From Pyxidicoccus parkwaysis (lineage in GTDB: Bacteria > Myxococcota > Myxococcia > Myxococcales > Myxococcaceae): 64,000 nucleotides of DNA. A program made the position numbers and the translations under genes. The stretch is from contig NZ_CP071090.1 in the NCBI RefSeq assembly GCF_017301735.1, positions 3,648,001 to 3,712,000 on the forward strand, read 5' to 3'. Below are positions 51,155 to 63,641 of the stretch, piece by piece. The stretch's first letter is position 1, and each line of letters opens with the position of its first letter. The notes beneath the pieces were generated by a model, which saw only the letters and a program-made list of their open reading frames with translations, made no database searches and was not told the origin of the DNA.

Positions 51155-53623
51155 ATGGCTGCCGAAAGATTGCAGAAGTACCTGGCTCGCGCGGGAGTGG
51201 CTTCGCGCCGGCACGCAGAAGAGCTCATCACCGCGGGCCGAGTGACGGTGAACAACGAGACGGTGACGGAGCTGGGCAGCCGGGTGGAACCGGGCACGGA
51301 CCTGGTCGCGGTGGACGGGACGCTGGTGACTCCGCCGGACGAGTCCTCGTACTACCTGCTGTACAAGCCGATTGGCGTCGTGACGACGCTGTCGGATCCG
51401 CAGGGCCGGCCCACGGTGGCCAACTACGTGGAGGAGACGGGCAAGCGGCTGTTCCCGGTGGGACGGCTGGACTACGACGCCGAGGGCGCGCTGCTGTTCA
51501 CGGACGACGGGGCGCTGGCGCACAAGCTCACGCACCCGAGCTTCCAGGTACCGCGCATGTACCTGGCGAAGGTGAAGGGCTCGCCGGACACGGCCACGCT
51601 GGACAAGCTGCGCGGCGGCGTGCGGCTGGAGGACGGCATGGCCACGCCGCTGTCCGTCGACGTGTTCGAGGCGGCGGAGCGGAACACGTGGCTGAAGATT
51701 GTCGTGGCGGAAGGGCGGCCGCACCTCATCAAGCGCCTGTGCGCGGCGGTGGGCCACCCGGTGGTGCGCCTGTTCCGCCCGGCGTACGCGGGCATTGGCG
51801 TGGAGGGCATGCGGCCCGGCGAATTGCGCTCGCTGAAGAAGGGCGAGGTGGAGCAGCTCAACGCCGTGTCCGAGGGACGCGCGCAGCCGGCGGCGGTGGA
51901 GCTGAAGCTGCCTCCGCGCCGGCACGGGCGCGCGGCTCCGGGCTTCGACGGGGACGACGACACGGAGCTGTCGATGGATGACGAGGCGCCCGCGCCTCGC
52001 TCGGGGATGGAGCGCACGGCGGCGCGGGCCGCGCGTGCGATGGAGGAGCGCCCCGGGAAGCCTGCGCGGAAGCCGGCGGCCGGTGGTGGCGCGGGCCTGG
52101 CCCGGTTCGGTCGTGGCAAGGAGGGCGCGGGTGGTGAGGGCCGCGCTCGTGGCTTCGGTGCGGAGCGCGGTGCCGGTGGCGCGCGTGGCTTCGGTGCGAA
52201 GCGCGGTGCTGGCGGTGAAGGCAGTTCGCGTGGCTTCGGTGCGAAGCGTAGCGAGGGTGGTGAAGGCCGTTCGCGTGGGTTCGGTGGCGCTGCTCGCGGT
52301 GCGGGTGGTGAGGACCGTCCGCGTGGCCGCAGCTTTGGTAGCGCGGGTGGCGAGGGCCGTTCGCGCGGCTTCGGTGGCGAAGGCCGTCCCGAGCGTCGTG
52401 AGGGAGCCGCGGGTCGTCCGGCGCGGAAGGAGTGGGGCGCAGGTGGCGGCGAGGGCGGTGCGCCTCGTGGCGAGGGCCGTCCCGCTCGCAAGGCCTGGGG
52501 TGGTGGTGAGGAGGGCGGTCGTCCTGCTCGCAAGTCCTTTGGCGGCGACGAGGGTGGTCGTCCCGCTCGTAAGTCCTTCGGCGGCGACGAAGGCGGTCGT
52601 CCTGCTCGCAAGTCCTTCGGCGGTGACGAAGGCGGTCGTCCCGCTCGTAGGTCCTTCGGCGGTGACGAAGGTGGGCGTCCTGCCCGCAAGTCCTTCGGCG
52701 CTGACGAAGGCGGTCGTCCCGCTCGTAGGTCCTTCGGTGGTGACGAGGGTGGCCGTCCTGCTCGTAAGTCCTTCGGTGGTGACGAAGGCGGGCGTCCTGC
52801 TCGTAGGTCCTTCGGTGGTGACGAAGGCGGTCGTCCCGCTCGCAAGTCCTTTGGCGGCGACGAAGGCGGTTCGGCTCGTCCTGCTCGCAAGGCCTGGGGC
52901 GGCGCCGAGGGTGGCTCGTCTCGCAGTGAGGGCCGTCCTGAGCGCAAGGAGTGGGGCGCGGGTGGCGACGAGGGCGCACCTCGGAGCCGTGGCGCGGGCC
53001 GTCCCGAGCGTCGCGAGTGGTCCGGCGGTGGTGACGAAGGCCGCGCGCCCCGGACCTCCGGTGGCGAGGGCCGTTCGCGTGCCTTCGGTGGTGCTGCTCG
53101 CGGTGAAGGCCGTTCGCGCGGCTTCGGCGGTGCCGGTCGCTCCGAGGGCGGCGCGGCGCGTCCCGCTCGCAAGGCCTGGGGGGGAAGCGACGAGGGCCGT
53201 GCTCCTCGGAGCCCCCGTCCCGAGCGCCGCGAAGGCTTCGGCGGCGCCGAGGGCCGTGGCGCGGGGCGTCGCGAGTCCGGTGGTCCGCGCGGAGCGGGCC
53301 GCCCCGAGCGCCGCGAGTGGTCGCCTCGAGGCGCCGAGGGTGGCGCACCCCGGGGGCGTGGCGGAGCGGGTGCTCGGGGGGCAGGCGGCCGTCCTGAGCG
53401 CAAGGAGTGGAGCCCGACCGACTCCCGAGGCAACCCCAACGAGCGCGTCGTCCGAGCGGGCGCCCGTCGCGGCCCTCCCGAGGAGCGGGGCGGCGGCGAG
53501 AAGGGTGGCTTCCAGGACTGGAGCAAGAAGAAGGAGCGCGCCACGACGCCCCGCTGGAGCAACGAAGGCCCCCGAGGGGGAGCGGGCCGACCCCCTCCGC
53601 GGGGTCCTCGCCGTCCCCGCTGA
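51155..53623 (+). CDS. rluB: RsuA/RluB-family 23S/16S rRNA pseudouridine synthase with long R/G-rich repeat tail
   Basis: This 822-aa protein starts at ATG 51155. Residues 1-60 are an S4 RNA-binding domain ([21 protein letters not shown]). Residues 65-240 are the synthase with the catalytic Asp in [10 protein letters not shown], then [16 protein letters not shown]. This is a complete enzyme of the normal size, about 250 aa. The remaining 570 residues are low-complexity, Arg/Gly/Ser/Glu-rich and positively charged. They contain nine tandem copies of GGRPAR(K/R)SFG(G/A)DE and many looser FGG and RPERKEW segments. It is like an RGG-type disordered RNA-binding region. It sits behind scpB, as in many bacteria where rluB follows scpAB. 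The tail length is unusual. Confidence 0.9.
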   Translation: MAAERLQKYLARAGVASRRHAEELITAGRVTVNNETVTELGSRVEPGTDLVAVDGTLVTPPDESSYYLLYKPIGVVTTLSDPQGRPTVANYVEETGKRLFPVGRLDYDAEGALLFTDDGALAHKLTHPSFQVPRMYLAKVKGSPDTATLDKLRGGVRLEDGMATPLSVDVFEAAERNTWLKIVVAEGRPHLIKRLCAAVGHPVVRLFRPAYAGIGVEGMRPGELRSLKKGEVEQLNAVSEGRAQPAAVELKLPPRRHGRAAPGFDGDDDTELSMDDEAPAPRSGMERTAARAARAMEERPGKPARKPAAGGGAGLARFGRGKEGAGGEGRARGFGAERGAGGARGFGAKRGAGGEGSSRGFGAKRSEGGEGRSRGFGGAARGAGGEDRPRGRSFGSAGGEGRSRGFGGEGRPERREGAAGRPARKEWGAGGGEGGAPRGEGRPARKAWGGGEEGGRPARKSFGGDEGGRPARKSFGGDEGGRPARKSFGGDEGGRPARRSFGGDEGGRPARKSFGADEGGRPARRSFGGDEGGRPARKSFGGDEGGRPARRSFGGDEGGRPARKSFGGDEGGSARPARKAWGGAEGGSSRSEGRPERKEWGAGGDEGAPRSRGAGRPERREWSGGGDEGRAPRTSGGEGRSRAFGGAARGEGRSRGFGGAGRSEGGAARPARKAWGGSDEGRAPRSPRPERREGFGGAEGRGAGRRESGGPRGAGRPERREWSPRGAEGGAPRGRGGAGARGAGGRPERKEWSPTDSRGNPNERVVRAGARRGPPEERGGGEKGGFQDWSKKKERATTPRWSNEGPRGGAGRPPPRGPRRPR
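52514..52864 (+). repeat. 39-bp tandem repeat, nine units, coding
   Basis: Nine contiguous 39-bp units encode the 13-residue peptide GGRPAR(K/R)SFG(G/A)DE inside the pseudouridine synthase tail. The unit length is a multiple of three, so all frames on both strands stay open across it, which creates long false ORFs. Copies differ at few codons, and Lys/Arg alternates at position 7. Confidence 0.92.
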
Positions 53624-53709
53624 GGCCATACGCGGTGGATGGGGCGCGACGAGGGGCCCATTGATATAACCGGCGCCGAAACTTCCTCTGATTCTCTCAG
53701 CGGAGACCG

Positions 53710-55833
53710 ATGCGAACCGGCGCGCGCCCCTTCCTCCTCATCCTGGCACTGGTCCTCGGCTGCAACGGCAGCCGGGACCAGCTTCTCGCCGACCTTCAGA
53801 GTCCCCGCCCGGAGGTCCGCGCCCTCGCAGTGAAGAAGCTGGCCGGACAGGGCAACGCGGACGACCTCGTCCTGTTCACCCGCGCGGCCAAGGACCTCGC
53901 CGCCATCGTCCGGGCCGAGGCCGCCGTGGCGCTCGGTGAGAGCCAGGACCCCCGCGTGGTGGACCTGCTCGGCGAGCTCCTCGAGGACTCCGACGAGGAA
54001 GTCCAGGGGCGCGCCGCCATGGCGCTCTCCAAGGTCAAGAACGACAAGGCCAAGGCCTACCTCACGCTCCAGTACGGCCGCCGCGGTCGCTCCACGCGCC
54101 AGGTCATCGTCCAGGCCCTCAAGAGCGCCAACGTCCATGACGCCATGGCGGAAGTCGTCGCCGCCGAGGCCAAGGCCCAGTGGGACCGCAACCTCCTCGC
54201 CTTCACCGAGGGCGCGCTCCCCGAGCGCGTGGGCGCCGCCGAGGAGCTGGGCAAGAGCGGACGTCCCGAGGCCGTGAGCCGCCTGCTGCCGCTCGTGCGC
54301 GACAGCCAGGTCATCCTCGCCGCCGCCGCCGTGCGCGGCCTGGGCGACGCCGGGGACAAGCAGGCGGTGGGGCAGATTGCCCTGCTGCTCGACGAGAGCT
54401 TCCCCGAGCTGCGCGAGTCCGCCATCACCGCGCTGATGAAGCTGCAGGACCCGGCCGTCGCGTTGAAGCTCCAGGCGGTGGCGGTGGAGAAGAGCGCGGT
54501 GAGCCCGCTCGCGCTCGACGCCATCCTCGCCTTCCCGCGCTCGCCGGAGACGGACAGCGCCCTGTGCGCCATCGCCCTGGACGGCGCTCCCTCCGAGGCG
54601 ATGGACGCTGGCCGGAGCATGCGCGCTCGCGGCGGTTGCCCGGTGGAGCCCATCGCTGAGCGGCTCGCGCGTCCGGCCACGGCCTCCAGCGGCCTTCAGG
54701 CGGTGGCGAGCCTGGGCCCCGCAGCGCAGCCGCTGCTGGCCAAGGTGACGCCGTGGCTCAACCAGCCGGATGCCTCGCTGCGGATGCTCGCGGTGGAGGC
54801 CGTGGCGGCGGTGGGCGACGCCGCCTCCGTCCCCGTGCTGCAGAAGCTGTACGAGCAGGAGGTGAAGGGCCTGGAGGCGATGCGCGCCGACTGGGTGACG
54901 CAGAAGCTGCCGGAGAAGTACGGCCCGGGCTTCGACCCGGCCACGGCGCCGAAGGACGTGCATTCTCACGTCCCGGGCGACGCGGAGCGCGCGGCGAAGC
55001 ACGCCACGCTCTTCGAGCGCGTGAAGGCGCTCAACGCGGCCCGCGCGCGCGAGGCCGGTCAGCCGGTGGTGCAGCACCGCGTGCCCACCGAGCTGTACGA
55101 CGACGTGGAAGCCGAGCGCCTGGCGCCGCTGGCCACGCTGCTGCGCGCGCTGGGCACGCTGAAGGCCCCGGGCGCGCTGGACCTGCTCAAGGGCTACAGC
55201 CAGGACGCGAGCTCGACGCTGCGCATGGCCGCGCTGGTGGGGCTGACGCGGCTGGGGCAGGAGGGCGTCGAGGTGGCGAAGGCGGGGCTGCTCGAGCCCG
55301 AGCGAGATCTGCAGAAGGCGCTGGCCCAGGCACTCTCGGAGGCGGGTGAGCCGGGTCAGGCCGCGCTGGTGGAATTGATGCCGAAGATGGGCAGCGAGAA
55401 GCTGCTGGCGCTGGACGCGCTCACGCACGGCTCCGGCGTGCCGGCCTCGGCGTCGGCGGCGCTGCAGGCAGTGGTTCGCGAGGGCGGGGCGGAGGCGGCG
55501 CTCGCGGCGCAGTTGCTCGGGCGGATGCAGGCGAAGGACGCGGTGCCCACGCTTCTCAAGGCGTTGGACGAGCCGAACAGCGTGGCGCGGCGGGACGTGC
55601 TGCTGGCGCTCGGGGCGATTGGCGAAACGCAGGCGGCCGAGGTGGTGGCGCGTGATTTGTTCCACGACCTGCCGGAGATTCGCGCCGCCGCCGCGACGGC
55701 CCTGAAGAAGATTGGCACCCCCGCGCAGGCCGAGTCGCTGGCCGCGCTGAAGGGGGACTACTTCCGCTCCGTCCGGGAGTCGGCCGGCGCGGCGTTGACG
55801 AAGGACGGCACAGCCGCCGGGGGGGCGCGTTAA
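53710..55833 (+). CDS. HEAT-repeat lipoprotein
   Basis: This 707-aa protein is probably a lipoprotein: the N-terminus [18 protein letters not shown] ends in a lipobox. The mature chain is an array of about 18-20 HEAT-type helical hairpins, each about 31 residues with [49 protein letters not shown] and similar cores. Near residues 395-465 a charged insert breaks the pattern. HEAT solenoids act as protein scaffolds; here one in the envelope would bind other proteins, not catalyse. The stop TAA overlaps the ATG of the next gene by one base, so the two are coupled and probably act together. Confidence 0.87.
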   Translation: MRTGARPFLLILALVLGCNGSRDQLLADLQSPRPEVRALAVKKLAGQGNADDLVLFTRAAKDLAAIVRAEAAVALGESQDPRVVDLLGELLEDSDEEVQGRAAMALSKVKNDKAKAYLTLQYGRRGRSTRQVIVQALKSANVHDAMAEVVAAEAKAQWDRNLLAFTEGALPERVGAAEELGKSGRPEAVSRLLPLVRDSQVILAAAAVRGLGDAGDKQAVGQIALLLDESFPELRESAITALMKLQDPAVALKLQAVAVEKSAVSPLALDAILAFPRSPETDSALCAIALDGAPSEAMDAGRSMRARGGCPVEPIAERLARPATASSGLQAVASLGPAAQPLLAKVTPWLNQPDASLRMLAVEAVAAVGDAASVPVLQKLYEQEVKGLEAMRADWVTQKLPEKYGPGFDPATAPKDVHSHVPGDAERAAKHATLFERVKALNAARAREAGQPVVQHRVPTELYDDVEAERLAPLATLLRALGTLKAPGALDLLKGYSQDASSTLRMAALVGLTRLGQEGVEVAKAGLLEPERDLQKALAQALSEAGEPGQAALVELMPKMGSEKLLALDALTHGSGVPASASAALQAVVREGGAEAALAAQLLGRMQAKDAVPTLLKALDEPNSVARRDVLLALGAIGETQAAEVVARDLFHDLPEIRAAAATALKKIGTPAQAESLAALKGDYFRSVRESAGAALTKDGTAAGGAR

Positions 55834-58157
55834 TGGAGCTGCGAAAGCTCAAGGACAAGGCAACGGAAGCCTTCACCAAGGGCCGCTTCTCCAAAGCCGC
55901 GGAGCTGTACGAGGAATACTGTCGGGCCGACCCGAAGGACCACCAGTCGCGCCTGCGCACGGGGGACGCCTGGGCCAAGGCCGGTCAGCGCGACCGGGCC
56001 ATCGCCGCGTATCAGTCCGCCGCCGAGGGCTTCGCCAAGGAGGGCTTCCTCCCGCGCGCCATCGCCGCGAGCAAGTTGATTCTCGAGCTGGACCCCGCGC
56101 ACCAGGGCGTGCAGCAGATGCTCGCGGACCTGTACGCGCGCCGGGGGACGCCGGCCGGAGCACGGGCCCGTGGGCCGATGGGCAGCATGCTGTCCGAGGC
56201 GCCCGCACCCGCGCCAGCCACCACGTCGCGGCTGCCCCCGGAGGTGCGGGCGGCGGTGGCGGAGATCAACCTGGACGTGGACGTCGAGAGCGACGGGCTG
56301 GCGGCCGGCGGGACTCCGGTGGACCTGTCGTCCGAGCTGCCCGCGGAGCTGTCTCTCTCCGTGGAGGCGTCTGCGGAGAAGGGCGCACAGGCTGGCGCGG
56401 AGGAGGTGGTCGTCCACTCCGTGAGCGTCGGGCTGTCGGATGACGCGGCGCCGGGCGCCGACGAAATCCTGGTGGGCGAGGTGGTGGAGGAAGCGTCGGA
56501 CGAGCCGCTTCCGGTGGTGAACGGCGTCGCGGCGGAGGTTCGCGCGGCTGAAGAGGCACCTGCGCCGTCGGAGTCCGTGGCCGTCGAGGGGTTCGATATC
56601 GAGACCGACGTGAGCGAGGCTCCGGCCTCCGCGCTCCCGACGGGTGCCCCTGTCGCGGTGAACGTGGCCAGCCAGACGAACGCCGCGGTGCCTCCGAAGG
56701 ACAGCGCGCCTGCTGCGACGACGGTTGCTGCTCGCCCTCAGGACGGTGCCCCTGCCTCGGCGCCCGCCCAGACTCCGGTCGCCGCGCGTCCCTCCGCGAC
56801 GTCGCTGCCCCCGGGCCTCGCGCCTCGTGCGACGCAGCGGGTGAACCAGACGGTTGCGCAGCCTCAGCAATCGTCCGAGTCCGCCGCGAACCAGGTTCCC
56901 ATCGAATCGGCGGGGCGGACTCCGAGCGGCAAGTGGAAGGCCCTCTCATCTCCCATCGGGGACGCGAGCGCGACGGCGCCCGTCACCCCGGCTTCGGAGC
57001 CCGCTCCCGCGAGCACTTCCTCCGCGCCTCCCGGACTCCGCCCGCGCCGCGCCGAACCCCAGGCTCCCGCTGGTGCCACCGCGCTTCCGATGCGCGAGCT
57101 GTCCCCAGATCTGGGCGTCTCGCTCCATGCCGCGGCCAGCTCGTCCTTCACGGAGCTGGAGCTGGAAGCCGACTCACTGCTGCACGCGGTGGAGCTCGCC
57201 GCGCAGGCGGGCCTCAGTCAGCGCACCGCCCTGTCCGTGCCCTCGGCCTCGGACGAGGAGGAGGTCTACAGCCTCACCGAGGAGGTCACCTCCGACGGGC
57301 GCGCGGTGAGCGAGCTGCCCTCCGTGCCGCTGTTCTCCGACCTCCCGCGCGACGCCTTCATCGAGCTCTTCGAGCGGTGCCCGCTGCGCCGCTTCGGCCC
57401 GGGTGAGCGCATCATCGAGCAGGGCACTCACGGCGACGCCTTCTACGTCATCTGCGAGGGCGCCGTGCGCGTCTTCCGCACGGAGAACGGCGAGCGCCAG
57501 GACCTCGCCACGCTGGAGGGCGGCGCCTGCTTCGGTGAGATGGCGCTCCTGTCCGGCGCGGCCCGCACCGCCTCCGTCGAGGGCGCGTCCGACGACACGC
57601 AGCTCCTCGAAATCTCCGCCCCCGTGCTGGCCGAGCTGTCCCGCCGCTACCCGCTGGTCGCCAAGGCGCTGAAGAAGTTCTGCCGCCAGCGCCTCCTCAC
57701 CAACGTGATGAACAGCTCCGCGCTCTTCCGGCCCTTCAACCGGAAGGACCGGCGCACGCTGGTGGAGCGCTTCCGTGCGCGCGACGTCGAGCGCGAAGAC
57801 ATCATCATCCGCGACGGCGACCAGACGGACGGCCTCTACGTGGTGCTCTCCGGCGAGGTCGACGTCAGCAAGGACGGCCACCTCCTCACGAAGCTGAAGG
57901 AGGGCGACCTCTTCGGAGAAATCTCCCTCCTGCAGAAGACGCCGGCCACCGCGACCGTGACGGCCGCGCGTCACACCACGCTGCTGCGGCTGCCGCGCGA
58001 GGACTTCGACGCGCTCATCTCCAGCCACCCGCAGATTCTCGTGCTCATCTCCGAGCTGAGCGACGAGCGCCTCCAGCGCACCCGGCGCGTGCTGGGCCAG
58101 GCCACTCCCTCCGGTGTGACTCCGGCGGAGGGTGACGAGGAGCTCATCCTGGTGTGA
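55833..58157 (+). CDS. TPR protein with two cyclic-nucleotide-binding domains
   Basis: This 774-aa cytoplasmic protein is translationally coupled to the HEAT lipoprotein. Residues 1-105 are three TPR-like hairpins ([19 protein letters not shown], then [18 protein letters not shown]). A disordered Ala/Pro/Ser/Glu linker of nearly 350 residues follows. Residues about 495-615 and 625-745 are two cNMP-binding folds. The first keeps a phosphate-binding cassette with Arg ([15 protein letters not shown]). The second ([16 protein letters not shown]) has lost the Arg that contacts the cyclic phosphate, so it probably does not bind ligand. There is no DNA-binding helix after the domains, so it is not a Crp-type regulator. 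A scaffold sensing cAMP or cGMP is a fair guess. Confidence 0.85.
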   Translation: MELRKLKDKATEAFTKGRFSKAAELYEEYCRADPKDHQSRLRTGDAWAKAGQRDRAIAAYQSAAEGFAKEGFLPRAIAASKLILELDPAHQGVQQMLADLYARRGTPAGARARGPMGSMLSEAPAPAPATTSRLPPEVRAAVAEINLDVDVESDGLAAGGTPVDLSSELPAELSLSVEASAEKGAQAGAEEVVVHSVSVGLSDDAAPGADEILVGEVVEEASDEPLPVVNGVAAEVRAAEEAPAPSESVAVEGFDIETDVSEAPASALPTGAPVAVNVASQTNAAVPPKDSAPAATTVAARPQDGAPASAPAQTPVAARPSATSLPPGLAPRATQRVNQTVAQPQQSSESAANQVPIESAGRTPSGKWKALSSPIGDASATAPVTPASEPAPASTSSAPPGLRPRRAEPQAPAGATALPMRELSPDLGVSLHAAASSSFTELELEADSLLHAVELAAQAGLSQRTALSVPSASDEEEVYSLTEEVTSDGRAVSELPSVPLFSDLPRDAFIELFERCPLRRFGPGERIIEQGTHGDAFYVICEGAVRVFRTENGERQDLATLEGGACFGEMALLSGAARTASVEGASDDTQLLEISAPVLAELSRRYPLVAKALKKFCRQRLLTNVMNSSALFRPFNRKDRRTLVERFRARDVEREDIIIRDGDQTDGLYVVLSGEVDVSKDGHLLTKLKEGDLFGEISLLQKTPATATVTAARHTTLLRLPREDFDALISSHPQILVLISELSDERLQRTRRVLGQATPSGVTPAEGDEELILV

Positions 58158-58164
58158 GGCGCGC

Positions 58165-58929
58165 TCAGCGCACCTTCGCGAGGTAGTCGTCGCGAGTCAC
58201 CAGCCCCCGCGTCTCCAGCAGCTCCAGCATCGCCCGCAGCGAGCGGGCCTGCTGGGCCACCATGCGCTCCAGGCTGGACACCTGCTGGGACAGCTCCTCC
58301 ACGCGCTGGACCAGCTCGCTCTCGCGAGGGCTCGGGTGTCCCGACGCGCGCGACGTCGACGTCGTCGGGGCGGACTCAGTCTCGGAGGGCGGGGCCAGCT
58401 CGAAGGTGGGCTCGTCGATGCCGAACGTCAGCGGCGTCGCCGTGGGAGAGGTGACCTCGCCGTGGTAGTTGCGGCGGATGGCGCGCTCGATGGACGACGC
58501 GGCCGCCACGACGACCTGGATGCGCTGGCCGGTGTGGAAGGCCAATTCCTGGAGCGACTCCACGTTGGTGGGGTCCGCCGTGGCCACGGTGAGCAGCTTG
58601 TTGGCCGGGTCCGCGGCCGTGGGAAACACGGTGTAGCGCTCGGCGATGTCCGCCCGGAGCGCCTGGATGGCCACCGGCGACGGAGAGAAGGTCTCCAGGT
58701 CCACCGTGGGAATGGCCAGCTGCCGCGACAGGGCATGGACCATGGAGCTCTCGTCCACGAAGCCCATCTGCACCAGCGTGAGGCCCAGCCTGCCGCCCCA
58801 CTTGCGCTGCTCGGCGAGCGCGGAGCGCAATTGCGTCTCCGTGAGCAGTCCGGCGTCCATGAGGATTTCCCCGAGCCGGCGCTTGCGACCAGGGAAGGAA
58901 ACAGGGGGCGGGGTAGGCGAGGAACTCAC
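58165..58929 (-). CDS. MshEN-domain protein, predicted c-di-GMP binder
   Basis: This 254-aa protein (GTG 58929) has the GspE/MshE N-terminal domain without the ATPase. Near the start it carries two successive 24-residue motifs beginning RLGEILMDAG and RLGLTLVQMG, each ending in Q, joined by a five-residue RKWGG spacer. This is the MshEN c-di-GMP pattern, RLGxxL..G..(x4)L..AL..Q, twice. A beta-alpha region follows (TADPTNVESLQELAFHTGQ), then a linker and a C-terminal coiled coil (LVQRVEELSQQVSSLERMV). It is convergent, 7 bases away, with the cNMP-domain gene. Without the pilus or secretion ATPase domain it is probably an adaptor that responds to c-di-GMP. Confidence 0.85.
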   Translation of the reverse strand: MSSSPTPPPVSFPGRKRRLGEILMDAGLLTETQLRSALAEQRKWGGRLGLTLVQMGFVDESSMVHALSRQLAIPTVDLETFSPSPVAIQALRADIAERYTVFPTAADPANKLLTVATADPTNVESLQELAFHTGQRIQVVVAAASSIERAIRRNYHGEVTSPTATPLTFGIDEPTFELAPPSETESAPTTSTSRASGHPSPRESELVQRVEELSQQVSSLERMVAQQARSLRAMLELLETRGLVTRDDYLAKVR

Positions 58930-59030
58930 GGCCGGGCAGCATACCAGCCAGCCGTGCACAGAGCCCCCAAACCCGGGGGTATGGCCGGGTAGGAGCATGA
59001 AGGCGCGAGTTGGGATACAACTGCGGGTGA

Positions 59031-59864
59031 ATGACTCGGAGCATCCTTCCCTTCCTCGTGTTGGCGCTCACCGCCGGCTGTGCGTCACAGCGGCTGGCGG
59101 GTGCGGACCTGGACCGCGTCAAGCGGCCCGCCTTCATCTCCCGCATCGAAGAGGGTGCCGGGCCCAAGAGCGTCGTGTTCCGTGAGGACTCGGCGTACGA
59201 GGCCAAGCTGAAGAAGCTGGAGCCGGTGGAGGCGGACCGCCGCCTCACGGTGAAGCTGCAGCAGGCCGTGACGCGCTTCGAGATTTCCGAGCGCCTGCGC
59301 GTCAACACGCTGTCGCAGCTCCCGCGCGAGTACCCGTGGACGCGCGTGGTGGACCCGGCGCGCGTGGCCTCGGTGCTGGAGAGCTTCCTCGTGGAGGAGG
59401 TGCCCGCCAACGCGCCGGACTACGACCTGGTGACGCCGCTCGGCGCGGACACCGTCGTGGAGTTCGTCATCCAGGAGTACGGCATGCGCAGCACCAAGGG
59501 CCACGCGGGCGCATACGTGCGTGGCTACGGGCGCATGTTCACCCTCGACGGGCGCTCGGAGGTATGGCGCCGGCCCTTCGAGGTGGACCAGGTCGCCACG
59601 GGCGAGGCGCACCTGGACCCGTTCAAGGTGGGGAAGAACCCGGACCTGTTCCGCCAGGCGCTCACGTCCATGCTGGACAAGGTGGCCGTCACCTTCGTGA
59701 AGGACCTGACGCCGAAGGACCGTCGTGGCGGTCCACCGGTGGCGGGCCCGCCGGGCTCGGCCGCGCCGGACACCATCCCGGGCGCCGCCGGTCAGCGCAT
59801 GCAGGCGAAGCCTCCCGAGAAGGAATTGCCCGCGGGCGAGCTGCCGGACCCCGACCCGTCATAG
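59031..59864 (+). CDS. Uncharacterised lipoprotein
   Basis: This 277-aa protein has a signal peptide and a lipobox at LTAGC near residue 17. The mature region is mixed alpha/beta: a helical segment with DRRLTVKLQQAVTRFEISERLR, a strand-rich stretch (ADTVVEFVIQEYGMRSTKG, then GAYVRGYGRMFTLDGRSEVWR), and a C-terminal disordered Pro/Gly tail. The middle part resembles proteins that carry a curli-assembly CsgG-like or outer-membrane-assembly fold, but not enough to name it. It is divergent from the MshEN gene (101-base gap). Confidence 0.65.
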   Translation: MTRSILPFLVLALTAGCASQRLAGADLDRVKRPAFISRIEEGAGPKSVVFREDSAYEAKLKKLEPVEADRRLTVKLQQAVTRFEISERLRVNTLSQLPREYPWTRVVDPARVASVLESFLVEEVPANAPDYDLVTPLGADTVVEFVIQEYGMRSTKGHAGAYVRGYGRMFTLDGRSEVWRRPFEVDQVATGEAHLDPFKVGKNPDLFRQALTSMLDKVAVTFVKDLTPKDRRGGPPVAGPPGSAAPDTIPGAAGQRMQAKPPEKELPAGELPDPDPS

Positions 59865-59873
59865 CGGCGGGCC

Positions 59874-61124
59874 TCAGAACAGCGCGTGCTCAGCGAGGAG
59901 CACCGCCAGCCCCACGACGAAGCTGACGAGCGTGACGGGCAGGCCGATGCGGAGATAGCCGAGGAAGGTCATGTTCACCTTCCCGCGCGCGGCTTCGAAG
60001 ACGATGAGGTTGGCCACGCTGCCGACGAGGGTGAGGTTGCCCGCGAGCGTGGAGCCCAGCGCGAGCACGTGCCAGCCCAGCTCCACGTTCTGCAGCGTGG
60101 GCACCCACGAGCGCGCGAGCATGACGAAGGGCACGTTGCTGAAGAGGTTGGACGCCACCAGCGTCAACCCCGCGAAGCCGAGCGTCTCGCGCCAGGGCGG
60201 GCCGACCATGAGCGGTGAGAAGAGCTCGCGGATGCCCTCGGCCCAGCCGTGCTTGTTCACGCCGTAGACGACGACGAAGAGGCTGGCGAAGAAGAGCAGC
60301 AGCACCCAGTCCACGCCGCGCTCCAGCGACTCGCGCGGCTCGCGGCCGGACAGGGCCATGACCAGCGTGGCGCCGGCCAGGGCGCTCCAGCTCATGGGCA
60401 GGCCGGCGAAGAAGGCCGCCACGACTCCGGTGAGCACGACGAGCGTGAGCCACAGCAGCCCCCGGTCCACGGGCGGCGGAGGCGGCTGCACGTCGAAGCG
60501 CTTCGTGGGCAGGTCGTACCGGAAGAGGTACACGAGCGCGGCGGTGACGATGGCCGTGGAGAGCAGGGCGGGCAGGGCCATGTACGCGGCGAAGCTGGCG
60601 TAGGACAGGCCGGAGGCGCCCTGGATGAGCATGTTCTGCGGGTTGCCGGTGAAGGTCGCCACCGAGCCGCTGTTGCTGCCCATGCACACCGCGAGCAGGT
60701 ACGGCGCGGGCGGCAGCTTCGCGTCCTCCACCGTGACGAGCACCAGCGGCGTGAGCATCAGGCACACCGTGTCGTTGACGAGGAACGCGGACAGCACCGC
60801 GGAGATGAACGTCACGGCCACCAATAGCAGCCGGGGCGTGTGCGCTCTGCGGACGGCCCAGGCACCGGCGGTGCGGAAGAACTGTGCCTGGGACAGGTAG
60901 GCCGCGAGCAGCATCATCCCGAGCAACAGGATGATGGTATCCGCGTCGATGGCGTGCCGCCCGGGGTCGTCGCTGTGGCCGAAGACCTCGGCGGGCGTGA
61001 CGACACCGAGCACCACCATGAGCACGGCGCCCACCAGCGCGCCGCCGGGCCGGTCCAGCTTCAGGAACGGGAGGCGCGCACCGGCGATGAAGACGTAGGT
61101 GAACAGGAAGATGGCGAGGGCCAC
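59874..61124 (-). CDS. ArsB/NhaD-type ion transporter (SLC13-like permease)
   Basis: This 416-aa integral membrane protein has about 11 helices of the ArsB/NhaD (CitMHS/IT) superfamily. Features are the DADTIILLLGMMLLAAYLS helix, FISAVLSAFLVNDTVCLMLTPLV with the NDT motif and MGSNSGSVATFTGNPQNMLI, in which the TGNPQN re-entrant hairpin is diagnostic. The second half repeats this: SNLFSNVPFVMLARSW and TLAGNLTLVGSVANLIV. Family members export arsenite, exchange Na+/H+, or carry dicarboxylates. No arsenate reductase or ArsR gene adjoins it, so anion or Na+/H+ transport is more likely than arsenite efflux. It ends 9 bases after the convergent lipoprotein gene. Confidence 0.88.
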   Translation of the reverse strand: MALAIFLFTYVFIAGARLPFLKLDRPGGALVGAVLMVVLGVVTPAEVFGHSDDPGRHAIDADTIILLLGMMLLAAYLSQAQFFRTAGAWAVRRAHTPRLLLVAVTFISAVLSAFLVNDTVCLMLTPLVLVTVEDAKLPPAPYLLAVCMGSNSGSVATFTGNPQNMLIQGASGLSYASFAAYMALPALLSTAIVTAALVYLFRYDLPTKRFDVQPPPPPVDRGLLWLTLVVLTGVVAAFFAGLPMSWSALAGATLVMALSGREPRESLERGVDWVLLLFFASLFVVVYGVNKHGWAEGIRELFSPLMVGPPWRETLGFAGLTLVASNLFSNVPFVMLARSWVPTLQNVELGWHVLALGSTLAGNLTLVGSVANLIVFEAARGKVNMTFLGYLRIGLPVTLVSFVVGLAVLLAEHALF

Positions 61125-61208
61125 GGGCGCGGCACCCTAGCCGAGAGTGGACGGGCGCGCTGCAAGCGCGTTGTCCGTCCGGGTGCACACCTGTACAGTG
61201 CCCGACCC

Positions 61209-63626
<2,418 letters not shown>

Positions 63627-63641
63627 GCGGAGGACCGGCCC

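Noticed and set aside
51089-55665. Very long minus-strand reading frames (846 and 1397 codons) opposite the pseudouridine synthase and HEAT genes
   Set aside because: They are antisense shadows caused by GC-rich codons and the in-frame 39-bp repeat. They contain runs of a few residues and no domain, while the plus-strand genes have clear families.
59874-61124. Arsenite efflux pump of an ars operon
   Set aside because: The fold is ArsB/NhaD-like, but no arsC or arsR gene adjoins it; the ArsR-type regulator at 15816 is far away and paired with an AHSA1 protein.
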